DNA of 64,000 nt from Mesoflavibacter zeaxanthinifaciens DSM 18436 (GTDB taxonomy: Bacteria > Bacteroidota > Bacteroidia > Flavobacteriales > Flavobacteriaceae), in the NCBI RefSeq assembly GCF_000422365.1, contig NZ_AULQ01000006.1:5001-69000 (forward strand), in the 5' to 3' direction. This document shows positions 27,976-36,103 of this stretch, piece by piece; the first letter of the stretch is position 1, and each line of letters opens with the position of its first letter. The notes beneath the pieces are model-generated. The model made no database searches. It was not told the DNA's origin and saw only the letters and a list, made by a program, of their open reading frames with translations. The translations under genes and the position numbers were made by a program.

Positions 27976-29130
27976 ATGAAACATAAAAACTTAGGGTTAA
28001 ACACTATTTGTTCTCACGTCGGAGAAGTAGAAGATAAACAATTTAAAGGTGCAGTTTCACCTATATTTTTATCTTCTTCATATGAGTTTATGGATGTAGA
28101 CGTAAAACGCTATCCAAGATATTTTAATACGCCAAACCAAGAATATTTATCCAAAAAAATAGCGGCTTTAGAGCATACTGAGACAGCAATGATATTTGGT
28201 TCTGGTATGGCAGCTATTAGTCATATGTTTTTAGCATTTTTAAAAGCAGGAGATCATATTGTGGTGCAAAACACAATTTATGGAGGCACAACAAATTTTA
28301 TAAGAGAAGAATTTCCTAAGTTAAATATAGAATTTACTTTTACAGATGGTTATCAAGTAGAAGACTTTGAAACAGCAATACAACCAAACACGAAGTTAAT
28401 TCATATAGAAACACCTTCAAATCCATTATTAACAATTACAGATATTAAAGCTATAGCCAAATTAGGGAAAGAAAAAGGTATTGTTACTAGTATTGATAAC
28501 ACATTTGCAAGTCCTGTAAATCAAAATCCAGCAGATTTTGGTATCGATTTAATTATGCACTCTGCAACCAAATATTTTGGCGGACATAGTGATATTTGTG
28601 CAGGCGCTGTTGCAGGTAGTAAAGAACACATGGAACGCATATGGAACATTTCTAAAAACCTTGGTGGTAGTCTTAGTGACTTTACTGTTTGGATGTTAGA
28701 ACGTAGCATGAAAACCATGGGACTACGTGTTAAAGAACAATCTAAAAACGCTTTAAAAATGGCTAAATGGTTAAATAAGTTAGATGAAGTTAAGCAGGTT
28801 TATTATCCTGGTTTAAAAGATCATCCTGAGCATAAATTGGCAAAGTCGCAAATGAAAGATTTTGGCGGTATGTTATCTTTTGAGTTAAAAGATCATTTAG
28901 ACGCAGAAGCTTTTCAAAAAGCATTACAATTAATCAAACCATCAATGAGTCTTGCAGGTGTAGAAAGCACTATGTTATCTCCAGCGCAAACATCACACTC
29001 TTTACTAACACCAGAGCAGAGGAAGCAATTGGGTATTAGTGATGGTTTAATACGCTTTTCTGTAGGGATAGAAAATACTAAAGATCTAAAAGCAGACATA
29101 AAACTAGCTTTAAAAAATATCAAAAAGTAA
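27976..29130 (+). CDS. Trans-sulfuration family PLP enzyme
   Basis: 384 residues of the Cys/Met metabolism PLP family (cystathionine gamma-synthase, cystathionine gamma-lyase, methionine gamma-lyase). The substrate-loop and PLP residues are in GSGMAAISHMF, HIETPSNPLL, SIDNTF and the Schiff-base lysine in HSATKYFGGHSD. The C-terminus has the usual SLAGVESTMLSPAQTSH. The exact reaction cannot be settled: no met biosynthesis gene is near. The frame continues four codons upstream to a TTG, but MKHKNLGLNTICSHVGE is the family-like start. Confidence 0.9.
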   Translation: MKHKNLGLNTICSHVGEVEDKQFKGAVSPIFLSSSYEFMDVDVKRYPRYFNTPNQEYLSKKIAALEHTETAMIFGSGMAAISHMFLAFLKAGDHIVVQNTIYGGTTNFIREEFPKLNIEFTFTDGYQVEDFETAIQPNTKLIHIETPSNPLLTITDIKAIAKLGKEKGIVTSIDNTFASPVNQNPADFGIDLIMHSATKYFGGHSDICAGAVAGSKEHMERIWNISKNLGGSLSDFTVWMLERSMKTMGLRVKEQSKNALKMAKWLNKLDEVKQVYYPGLKDHPEHKLAKSQMKDFGGMLSFELKDHLDAEAFQKALQLIKPSMSLAGVESTMLSPAQTSHSLLTPEQRKQLGISDGLIRFSVGIENTKDLKADIKLALKNIKK

Positions 29131-29134
29131 CATT

Positions 29135-30025
29135 TTGAAATCGGCTAAAGGACATACAAATAATTATAATTTTGAAGTTTTAATAGATAACTACCCTAAA
29201 CTTCAACCATTTGTTTTAAAAAACAAATACGGTAATTTAACTATAAATTTTTCTGAAGCTAAAGCAGTTAGAGCGTTAAATACGGCTATATTGAAAACTA
29301 ATTATGGTATTAATTATTGGCAATTTGATGACAATAATCTAACTCCACCAATACCAAGTCGTGTTGCATATATTCATCTTTTAAAAGATTTATTACTAAG
29401 TAGTAATTTAGATGGAAACATAAAGGTATTAGATATTGGTACTGGCGCAAACTGTATTTATCCGTTACTTGGTCAATCAATTTATAATTGGCAGTTTGTT
29501 GGCTCAGATGTAAATAAAAGTTCGATAAAACAAGCTGAAAAAATTATAGCAAAAAACAATTTAGAGGATAGAGTTTCAATAAGATTTCAGAGCAATCCAA
29601 ATCAAATACTTCAAGGTATTTTGACAAAAACAGATATCTTCACCCTAACTATGTGTAACCCGCCTTTTTACAAAGATGAAACTGAAGCAAATTCAGCCAC
29701 ATTAAAAAAGTTAAAAGGATTAAATCAAGACACAAATAGTATAAACAGAAACTTTTCTGGAATATCAAATGAATTGTGGTATAAAGGTGGAGAAAAAGCA
29801 TTTTTACACAATTATTTATACGAAAGTAGCTTGTTTAAAAATAAGTGCTTTTGGTATACAACATTAGTTGCTAATAAAGACAATATAAAATCAATGTATG
29901 CGTCTTTAGATAAATTAGGAGCAAAAATTATAAAAACTTTACCAATTAATATTGGTCAAAAAAAGAGTAGAGTAGTAGCTTGGACTTTTTTAAATGAAGA
30001 CCAACAAAAACAGTGGAATAAATAA
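29135..30025 (+). CDS. rlmF: 23S rRNA (adenine(1618)-N6)-methyltransferase
   Basis: 296 residues. A Rossmann methyltransferase with VLDIGTGANCIYPLL in motif I and the catalytic NPPF (in MCNPPFYKDE) for N6-adenine methylation. The N-terminal NNYNFEVLIDNYPKLQPFV is the RlmF-specific lead-in, although more divergent than usual. A TTG start, four bases behind the transsulfuration gene, fits the family length. It methylates A1618 of 23S rRNA. It is probably translated with its neighbours; bshB1 follows after four bases. Confidence 0.9.
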   Translation: MKSAKGHTNNYNFEVLIDNYPKLQPFVLKNKYGNLTINFSEAKAVRALNTAILKTNYGINYWQFDDNNLTPPIPSRVAYIHLLKDLLLSSNLDGNIKVLDIGTGANCIYPLLGQSIYNWQFVGSDVNKSSIKQAEKIIAKNNLEDRVSIRFQSNPNQILQGILTKTDIFTLTMCNPPFYKDETEANSATLKKLKGLNQDTNSINRNFSGISNELWYKGGEKAFLHNYLYESSLFKNKCFWYTTLVANKDNIKSMYASLDKLGAKIIKTLPINIGQKKSRVVAWTFLNEDQQKQWNK

Positions 30026-30029
30026 CATA

Positions 30030-30746
30030 ATGAAAGTAGATATATTAGCATTTGGGGCACATCCAGATGATGTAGAGTTAGGCGCAGGAGCAACCATAGC
30101 AAAAGAAGTAGCAAATGGTAAAACAGTAGTTATAGTAGATTTAACTAAAGGAGAACTTGGTACACGTGGTACAGAACACACACGTAAAACAGAAGCAGAA
30201 GACGCAAAAAACATACTTGGTGTCGCTGCGAGAGAAAATTTAGGCTTTGCCGATGGTTTTTTTACGAATGATAAGCAACACCAGTTAGAAGTCATTAAAA
30301 TGATACGCAAATATCAACCAGAAATAGTGTTGTGTAATGCTATAGATGATAGGCACATAGATCATGGTAAAGCCAGTAAATTGGTTAGTGATGCATGTTT
30401 TTTAAGTGGATTATTAAAAATTGAAACAGAAATAGAAGGAAAGCCACAAGAAAAATGGAGACCAAAACAGGTTTACCATTACATACAATGGAAGCATATA
30501 GAACCAGATTTTGTTGTAGACGTTACAGATTTTATTGATATAAAAATGAAAAGTGTCTTAGCTTATAAAACACAATTTTATAATCCAGACAGTAATGAGC
30601 CTCAAACACCAATTTCTAGTAAAAATTTTACAGATAGTATTATTTATAGAGCAAGAGATTTAGGGCGTTTAATTAATAGTGAATACGCAGAAGGTTTTAC
30701 AGTTGAGCGGTTTGCAGCAGTAAATAGTCTTTTTGATTTAAAATAG
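30030..30746 (+). CDS. bshB1: Bacillithiol biosynthesis deacetylase BshB1
   Basis: 238 residues. The PIG-L-type zinc enzyme removes the acetyl group from GlcNAc-malate on the way to bacillithiol, the low-molecular thiol of many Bacteroidota. It has the zinc motif AHPDDVELGAGA (about residues 10-21), TKGELGTRGT and DDRHIDHGKAS. I start at MKVDILAFGAHPDD, five bases behind the rlmF stop; the longer frame begins inside rlmF. No bshA or bshC lies in the window. Confidence 0.94.
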   Translation: MKVDILAFGAHPDDVELGAGATIAKEVANGKTVVIVDLTKGELGTRGTEHTRKTEAEDAKNILGVAARENLGFADGFFTNDKQHQLEVIKMIRKYQPEIVLCNAIDDRHIDHGKASKLVSDACFLSGLLKIETEIEGKPQEKWRPKQVYHYIQWKHIEPDFVVDVTDFIDIKMKSVLAYKTQFYNPDSNEPQTPISSKNFTDSIIYRARDLGRLINSEYAEGFTVERFAAVNSLFDLK

Positions 30747-30769
30747 TATAAAAATTATTTAAAAATCTT

Positions 30770-30799
30770 TTGTGATATTTAGTAAATAAACTACATTTG
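30770..30799 (+). promoter_or_regulatory. Promoter of tRNA-His
   Basis: TTG at 30770-30772, 19 bases, then TACATTTG at 30792-30799: an exact fit to the Bacteroidota TTG-N(17-23)-TAnnTTTG promoter. It lies 28 bases upstream of the tRNA and is the clearest promoter in the window. Confidence 0.8.
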
Positions 30800-30827
30800 C
30801 ACACGCATTTTAATATGCGTTATACAC

Positions 30828-30902
30828 GGTGGTTGTAGCTCAGTTGGTTAGAGCGCCTGATTGTGGTTCAGGAGGTCGTCGGTTCGAGACCGATCTTCCA
30901 CC
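30828..30902 (+). tRNA. tRNA-His (GTG anticodon)
   Basis: A cloverleaf with D-stem GCTC/GAGC, anticodon stem CCTGA/TCAGG with loop TTGTGGT (anticodon GTG) and T-arm GTCGG-TTCGAGA-CCGAT. The extra G at -1 and the C at position 73 fit tRNA-His. The acceptor stem GTGGTTG / CTTCCAC has apparent T-T mismatches at pairs 5-68 and 6-67. CCA is not encoded. A terminator follows. Confidence 0.95.
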
Positions 30903-30910
30903 CAAAAAGT

Positions 30911-30941
30911 AAAAGCCTTTCAGAAATGAAAGGCTTTTTTT
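30911..30941 (+). terminator. Terminator behind tRNA-His
   Basis: The stem AAAAGCCTTTCA / TGAAAGGCTTTT with a short loop and T-run, ten bases after the tRNA. Confidence 0.9.
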
Positions 30942-30948
30942 GTAAGCT

Positions 30949-31401
30949 TTATTTGAAAAATTTTTCTTTTAATACTTTATAACCATTCCAATTACAAGTA
31001 TCATCTTTTCTTACTATACTTTTATCGTTATTTAATTTAAACGTGAAAGAGTTTACTGTTGTGCAGCCTCTTTTTGTGTTGTTTATATTAATTAATTGTG
31101 TTTCAAATTCAATTAAATAGTCAATTTCTGTTGGTTTTATGATTGTCGATTTTTTAATATCGTTGCTTAAAAGTGTAGCTGTAAGAGTTTTGTCTAAATA
31201 TTTAAATTCTAAAGTTTCTGAATGTTGATTAAAACAACCATAGGATTGATATGTTATACTTAATTGATCTCCTTCTTTTAAATTTTTAAAAAAAAGGTAT
31301 TGATTTTCTTCTTGTTTAATAGTCTTTAAATCAAAAGAAGTTGATGTATAGTATATGTTTGTGTAAGATAAAAGGATACTAAATAAGAGTAAGAATTTCA
31401 T
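30949..31401 (-). CDS. Hypothetical secreted protein
   Basis: 150 residues with a hydrophobic N-terminal signal (MKFLLLFSILLSYTNIYY) and no lipobox, so probably periplasmic or outside. Three cysteines lie in a beta-rich body (YGCFNQHSE, KRGCTTVNSF, DDTCNWNGYK). No family recognised. It is the last gene of the minus run that holds two M28 peptidases, but a 136-base gap with a long hairpin separates them. Confidence 0.65.
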   Translation of the reverse strand: MKFLLLFSILLSYTNIYYTSTSFDLKTIKQEENQYLFFKNLKEGDQLSITYQSYGCFNQHSETLEFKYLDKTLTATLLSNDIKKSTIIKPTEIDYLIEFETQLININNTKRGCTTVNSFTFKLNNDKSIVRKDDTCNWNGYKVLKEKFFK

Positions 31402-31431
31402 TTTAAAAAATTTTAATTACTCTAAATAAAA

Positions 31432-31500
31432 AATAATCTACCTTTTATTAAAAGCGTAATGAGTAAACGTTACGTTTTAATTAGTAAAAGATAGATTATT
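31432..31500. repeat. Long imperfect inverted repeat in the intergenic region
   Basis: Two arms of about 30 bases, AATAATCTA.CTTTTA.TTAAAA.CGTAA and its near complement TTACG.TTTTAA...TAAAAG.TAGATTATT, with an eight-base loop. It lies between the M28 peptidase stop and the next gene's start. It lacks a T-run, so it may be a 3' stabiliser or a protein-binding site rather than an intrinsic terminator. Confidence 0.7.
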
Positions 31501-31536
31501 AATGGTAAAAGTTATTTTACTTAGCAGTAGTTATAT

Positions 31537-33096
31537 TTATTCTGCTTTATCTACAACTATTCTTTGGTCACGATTAGCTAATTCCCAAGCTGTATAAAAT
31601 ACTAAACGCGCTCTATTTTCTAATAGATCATAATTAATTTTTTCTACAGTATCGCTTGGTCTATGGTAATCATCATGTGTACCGTTAAAATAGAATATAA
31701 CCGGAATATTGTTTTTTGCAAAGTTGTAATGGTCACTTCTGTAGTAAAAACGGTTTGGATCGTTTTCATCATTATAAGTGTAATCTAATTCTATATTAGT
31801 GTACTTACTGTTTACTTCTTCAGAAATATTATGTAATTCTGTACTTAATTTATCACTTCCGATTAAGTAAACATAATTTCTGTCACCTTCACGTTTTGGG
31901 TCAATACGCCCAATCATGTCTATATTTAAATCTGCAACGGTTTGATCTAAAGGAAAAATAGGATCCATATCTGCATAATAACTACTACCTAATAAGCCTT
32001 TTTCTTCTCCTGTAACATTTAAAAATACAATAGAACGTTTTGGTCCGTGACCATCTTTTTTGGCTTTAGCAAAAGCTTCTGCAATTTCTAAGACTGCAAC
32101 AGTACCAGAACCATCGTCGTCTGCTCCATTATTAATTTCGCCATCATGGTTACCAATGTGGTCTAAGTGAGCAGAGATAATAATATATTCGTTTGGTTTT
32201 TCAGTTCCTTCAACAAATGCAACTACGTTATTTCCATTTAAAGCTTCAGATTTATTAGTATAGTCTATTTCAATACTTGCATTGTAAACTTTATTAGTAA
32301 AAGCGTTGTTTATTGCTGTATCTGTTTTAAGAATAGCTTTTGCAGCATTATCATTTAATAACATATAATACATGTTATTATCTTTACCGCTTAGTGCCAT
32401 ACGTCCGCTAGAGCTACCATAGCGTCTAGCAGCCATACCAAAAATATTTGGATTATAGTACAATACAGCTTTAGCGCCTTTTTCTTTTGCAATATCACGT
32501 TTTGTAGCAAATTCTTGTCTTAGGTTAGACCATTTAGTAGCTTCTTCTGTACCAGAGATTAGGTAAGTGCCATCTTCGTTTTTAGGTTCTCCAGAACGTA
32601 TAAAAACGACTTTACCAGAAACATCAATATTTTTATAATTAGAGTAATTGTCAGCCTCTATACCGTAACCTAAATCAATAACTTGGTTTGCAGAAAATTG
32701 ACTTGTTGGCATTGCTGTGATAGATACAATATCTTCTAAGTTTTTTAATGCGGTACCATTTACGGTTAAAGTTACATCTGGAGCTGCTAGTTTTTCTAGT
32801 GGTACTTTTTGAAAATAATCATTGTTTCCTTTGGCAGCAGGAACACCATAAGTCATGTAGTGGGCTTTTAAAAAGTTTACTGCTTTTTCTTCACCTTCTG
32901 TACCTGTTTCTCGTCCATTAAATTCATCTGATGCATATTCATAAAGAAGAGTTTTTAACTCGGCTTCAGTAATTGTTTCGGCATAAGTTGTTGGGCTAAC
33001 TTCTTTTTGAGTTGTTTTTTGTTCTGCTTGTTTTTGTTGACTACCACAAGCAGCAAGTAGTAAGCTAAAGCTAGCAATAGATAATAATGATTTCAT
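31537..33096 (-). CDS. M28 family metallopeptidase lipoprotein with PA domain
   Basis: 519 residues. The signal ends at the lipobox LLAAC (Cys 17). The peptidase is split around a PA domain (about 100-260). Zinc ligands are in SAHLDHIG (His), NNGADDDGSG (Asp), TGEEKGLLGS (catalytic Glu pair), DLNIDMIGRID (Asp) and YRSDHYNFA (His). M28 enzymes of this type are aminopeptidases that act in the periplasm or on the outside, feeding peptide uptake. It is a close paralogue of the next gene upstream. Confidence 0.93.
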   Translation of the reverse strand: MKSLLSIASFSLLLAACGSQQKQAEQKTTQKEVSPTTYAETITEAELKTLLYEYASDEFNGRETGTEGEEKAVNFLKAHYMTYGVPAAKGNNDYFQKVPLEKLAAPDVTLTVNGTALKNLEDIVSITAMPTSQFSANQVIDLGYGIEADNYSNYKNIDVSGKVVFIRSGEPKNEDGTYLISGTEEATKWSNLRQEFATKRDIAKEKGAKAVLYYNPNIFGMAARRYGSSSGRMALSGKDNNMYYMLLNDNAAKAILKTDTAINNAFTNKVYNASIEIDYTNKSEALNGNNVVAFVEGTEKPNEYIIISAHLDHIGNHDGEINNGADDDGSGTVAVLEIAEAFAKAKKDGHGPKRSIVFLNVTGEEKGLLGSSYYADMDPIFPLDQTVADLNIDMIGRIDPKREGDRNYVYLIGSDKLSTELHNISEEVNSKYTNIELDYTYNDENDPNRFYYRSDHYNFAKNNIPVIFYFNGTHDDYHRPSDTVEKINYDLLENRARLVFYTAWELANRDQRIVVDKAE

Positions 33097-33191
33097 ATGT
33101 ATTTGTTTTAAGAGCTATAATTGCCTCTCAAAAATAACACAAAATTCTAGTTTGAAGGTCTAAGATTTAATAATTAAGAAGAATTTAGTTG

Positions 33192-34226
33192 TTAAATATC
33201 ACTGTTATGTAATAGGAATTCTTCTTTATGCGCTAAGTACCATGCTGTAGAAAAAATAAGTTTAGTACGCTTAGCTAATAAGTTAAAATTAATTTTATCT
33301 GCAGTATCAGAAGGTTTATGGTAATCTTCGTGAGTACCATTAAAGTAGAAGATTACAGGAATATTTTCTTGAGCAAAATTATAATGATCTGATCTGTAAT
33401 AGTATCGGTTAGCATCGTCTTTTTGATTAAACGTATAATCTAATTCTATGTTTGTTGAGGTAGAATTTACCTTTTCTGAAATAAAATGAAGCTCTTTACT
33501 AATTCTGTCAGAACCAATTAAGTATATATAATTTGGATTGTTTTTATGTTTATCATCTACACGTCCAATCATATCAATATTAAGATCTGCAATGGTGTTT
33601 TCTAAAGGAAAAAGCGGATTTTGTGTGTAGTATAAAGAGCCTTGTAAACCAATTTCCTCTGCAGTAAGGTGTAAAAATAATATACTTCTTCTTGGTGAAA
33701 TCCCATTACGTTCTGCTTCTTTAAAAGCTTGTGCTATTTGCAGCATGGCAACAGTACCAGATCCATTATCGTCTGCACCATTATTAATCTGTCCATCAGT
33801 TACGCCTAAATGGTCGTAATGTGCAGAGATAATTAATACTTCTTCAGGTTTTTCTTTTCCTTTTATGAAGGCTACAACATTTTCTGAAGCATTATATTTT
33901 TTTGGAAGAAATGACTTTGGTATATATTGAAAATACGTTGAATCATTACCAGGTAATATTTTTTCTTTGACATAAAAATCTTTAATGTAGTTTGCAGCTA
34001 ACTTTTGACCTTTGCTTCCAACTTCTCTACCATTAAAAGAGTCTGAAGCTATGTTATAAATTTGAGATTTAAGTTCTTCTACAGTAATTGTTTTTGCATA
34101 TTTACTAATTGTTGCAGAATCTTTTATAACAATAGAATCCTTAAGATTATTTATTTTGGTTGAATATTTAGTGGTTGTACAAGAACCGACTAAGGATAGT
34201 GCAGAGATTATTAAAAGCGATTTCAT
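33192..34226 (-). CDS. M28 family metallopeptidase lipoprotein without PA domain
   Basis: 344 residues; the signal ends in VGSC (Cys 16). It matches the adjacent 519-residue peptidase from the N-terminal TITVEELKSQIYNIASDSFNGRE to the end and keeps all zinc and catalytic residues (SAHYDHLG, NNGADDNGSG, TAEEIGLQGS, DMIGRVD, YRSDHYNFA), but the PA domain of about 160 residues is missing and replaced by a short linker (KSFLPKKYNASEN). The longest frame has 26 more codons, starting upstream of a TATCTTTA promoter-like box, so I start at MKSLLIISALS. Confidence 0.9.
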   Translation of the reverse strand: MKSLLIISALSLVGSCTTTKYSTKINNLKDSIVIKDSATISKYAKTITVEELKSQIYNIASDSFNGREVGSKGQKLAANYIKDFYVKEKILPGNDSTYFQYIPKSFLPKKYNASENVVAFIKGKEKPEEVLIISAHYDHLGVTDGQINNGADDNGSGTVAMLQIAQAFKEAERNGISPRRSILFLHLTAEEIGLQGSLYYTQNPLFPLENTIADLNIDMIGRVDDKHKNNPNYIYLIGSDRISKELHFISEKVNSTSTNIELDYTFNQKDDANRYYYRSDHYNFAQENIPVIFYFNGTHEDYHKPSDTADKINFNLLAKRTKLIFSTAWYLAHKEEFLLHNSDI

Positions 34227-34327
34227 TATCAAGATGAATATTTGGTCGGTAAAGATATGTTTATTTGTTTCAAAAATAAATGTTTTTCTTTTCAAAATTT
34301 TCAAAACACATTAATTATCAGTGTAAT

Positions 34328-34364
34328 AAAAAAGAGGAATCTTATTTTAAGATTCCTCTTTTTT
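34328..34364 (-). terminator. Terminator between the M28 genes and the DUF3108 unit
   Basis: A long perfect stem AAAAAAGAGGAATCTTA/TAAGATTCCTCTTTTTT with T-rich flanks, between two minus-strand units. Confidence 0.9.
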
Positions 34365-34384
34365 ACTACATACAATCTAATTTG

Positions 34385-34717
34385 TTAATCTAGCTCTATA
34401 TCTAAATCTTCAAGTTCTTCTAAAGCTTTTTCTTCATTTTCTTTTTCACGTTGCTCAAGTTCTTCTGTGTTACCAACTTCTTGTACAGTAAAAACAGTTT
34501 TATAAGTAGATAATCCTAAAGCTATTATTACTAATAAAAAAGAAACCTGTACAACATGCGTAGATTGGTTGTCTTTTCTTGATTTTATAAAGGATATAAT
34601 ACCAAACACTAACGCTAAAATTGCTGGTATAAAAGCTAATTTAAATAAAGGTAATATAGCTAAGATAATTGCTAAAATAGCACAAACTAAAGATAATATT
34701 AAGGTTACTTTTTTCAT
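34385..34717 (-). CDS. Small membrane protein with acidic C-terminus
   Basis: 110 residues. Three hydrophobic helices (about 4-24, 27-44, 57-73) precede a 35-residue tail of glutamate and aspartate (EELEQREKENEEKALEELED). Function unknown. It starts four bases after the DUF3108 stop, so the two belong to one operon. Confidence 0.7.
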   Translation of the reverse strand: MKKVTLILSLVCAILAIILAILPLFKLAFIPAILALVFGIISFIKSRKDNQSTHVVQVSFLLVIIALGLSTYKTVFTVQEVGNTEELEQREKENEEKALEELEDLDIELD

Positions 34718-34720
34718 AAT

Positions 34721-35512
34721 TTAATTTTTTAAGCCAGTTGCAGATTTAATTTTTAATTCTCCACTTCCAACCGCTATTTTAAATTTAGCATAAACAGGTA
34801 TTTTATTCTCATCTGCAGTAAGCCATATAATATTAGCGTTACTTCCTTTTAAAACATTATTATTAGTAACGTTTATGGCTATTTTATAACATTCTTTTCT
34901 ACCAATAGCAGTGTTTATAGTTTCTTTGCCTAAAAGTTTAAAGCTACATTTAACTTCTTTATTATCAAATAAAACTGTAAAGGTATCACTAGCTCCAACA
35001 GGTGCTTTGTGTATGTCTAAAGTTCTTAATTTGTATAAAGTAGAAACTATATCTCTTGTACCTGGCTTAATTTTTATAGTATTATTTCTGTCCCAAAAAC
35101 CAGAAGCAAAGTTTTTAGATTTTTTTCTAATTAAACTAGAAACTGTGTTAGTTTTATAACTGTACTTGTACTTTACAAATTTATAATAGCCACCTTCACT
35201 AATATCTCTTTGGTATAAATATGGAGCTACAGTTTTTGGGTTAACATAGCTTTCGTATAAATCTCTAATTTTAAAAAAACTATCAAAATTAGAATATGTT
35301 GTTGCTGAACATTTTAAACGATATAATGTAGTTCCGCTTGTATTTACAGCGCTTGTTTCCATTTTAACTTCGGCTATATCTGTTAAAATACCAGACATAT
35401 TATAAGCTGCTGAAAATGTTAGTTTTTCACCTGCTTTAAAAGCATTATTATTTTGAGCAAAAGAAGCACAGGATAATAATAAAACAGTAATAGTTGTAAA
35501 AAGATGTTTCAT
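34721..35512 (-). CDS. DUF3108 domain-containing protein
   Basis: 263 residues with a Sec signal (about 1-19; cleavage after SFAQ). DUF3108 proteins are periplasmic beta-barrel-like proteins of unknown role. The N-domain NAFKAGEKLTFSAAYNMSGIL and KIKPGTRDIVSTLYKLRTLDI are typical of the family. It ends four bases before a small membrane protein gene. It lies divergent from the metal-relay cluster at 35.6 kb, with 130 bases between the two starts. Confidence 0.85.
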   Translation of the reverse strand: MKHLFTTITVLLLSCASFAQNNNAFKAGEKLTFSAAYNMSGILTDIAEVKMETSAVNTSGTTLYRLKCSATTYSNFDSFFKIRDLYESYVNPKTVAPYLYQRDISEGGYYKFVKYKYSYKTNTVSSLIRKKSKNFASGFWDRNNTIKIKPGTRDIVSTLYKLRTLDIHKAPVGASDTFTVLFDNKEVKCSFKLLGKETINTAIGRKECYKIAINVTNNNVLKGSNANIIWLTADENKIPVYAKFKIAVGSGELKIKSATGLKN

Positions 35513-35632
35513 AGGTTGTTTATTATAATTTCAAAGATATAATATAACACGAATTGTGCCGAATATTAATCTACAATATTTTAAAGACATGTTAATCCAA
35601 ATGTTAAACGCTTAGTAAGTCATTTTATTTTG

Positions 35633-35640
35633 TAAATTTG
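35633..35640 (+). promoter_or_regulatory. -7 box at the head of the metal-relay cluster
   Basis: TAAATTTG matches TAnnTTTG and ends four bases before the GTG start at 35645, so the transcript would have almost no leader. No TTG at the -33 position, but TTAG is at 35612. It heads the four-gene run up to 39437. Confidence 0.55.
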
Positions 35641-35644
35641 CATC

Positions 35645-36037
35645 GTGAAAATAAAAATTTTACATAGCGTCTTTTCAGTATTAATGGCATTTTTAGTGCT
35701 GTTCTCTACATTATCTTTTACTGTAGAAAAGCATTATTGTGGTGATCGTTTGGTAGACTCAGCAGTATTTTCTAAAGTAAAAAAATGTTCTGATGTTATT
35801 GAAATGCCAAAATCATGTTGTAAAGACGATGTAGAAATAATTAAGGGACAAGACAAGCTTAAAGTTACTAAGTTTGAAGACTTAGATATAAGTAAGCAAA
35901 TTGTGTTTACAGCGTTTGTTTATAATTTCTTTTTGTATAAAGAAAGTTTGCCAAAGCAAACTGTTCCGCATCAATTTTATTCACCACCAAATCTAGTTAT
36001 AGATTTACAGCAACTTCACGATGTTTATATAATTTGA
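35645..36037 (+). CDS. HYC_CC_PP family cysteine-rich protein
   Basis: 130 residues, GTG start. A signal or anchor helix (about 6-26, SVFSVLMAFLVLFSTLSFTV) is followed by HYCGD (30-34, with Cys 32), Cys 48, and SCCKDD (Cys 58-59), and the end carries YSPPNL (Pro 114-115). These marks give the family its name. The spacing of His and Cys residues suggests binding of a soft metal or a redox function in the periplasm; none has been proved to my knowledge. It heads a run with two HMA proteins and a TonB receptor. Confidence 0.85.
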   Translation: MKIKILHSVFSVLMAFLVLFSTLSFTVEKHYCGDRLVDSAVFSKVKKCSDVIEMPKSCCKDDVEIIKGQDKLKVTKFEDLDISKQIVFTAFVYNFFLYKESLPKQTVPHQFYSPPNLVIDLQQLHDVYII

Positions 36038-36058
36038 TTTACAATTTTCTTAAATAAC

Positions 36059-36072
36059 TCCGCTTTTGCGGA
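36059..36072. other. Short hairpin between the first two genes of the metal-relay cluster
   Basis: TCCGC, a four-T loop, GCGGA in the 66 bases between the HYC_CC_PP and HMA-MauE genes. No T-run follows, so it is unlikely to end transcription fully; it could set the relative amounts of the two parts of the message. Confidence 0.45.
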
Positions 36073-36103
36073 ATTAAATATTGTACAATTAAATTAAAAA
36101 ATC

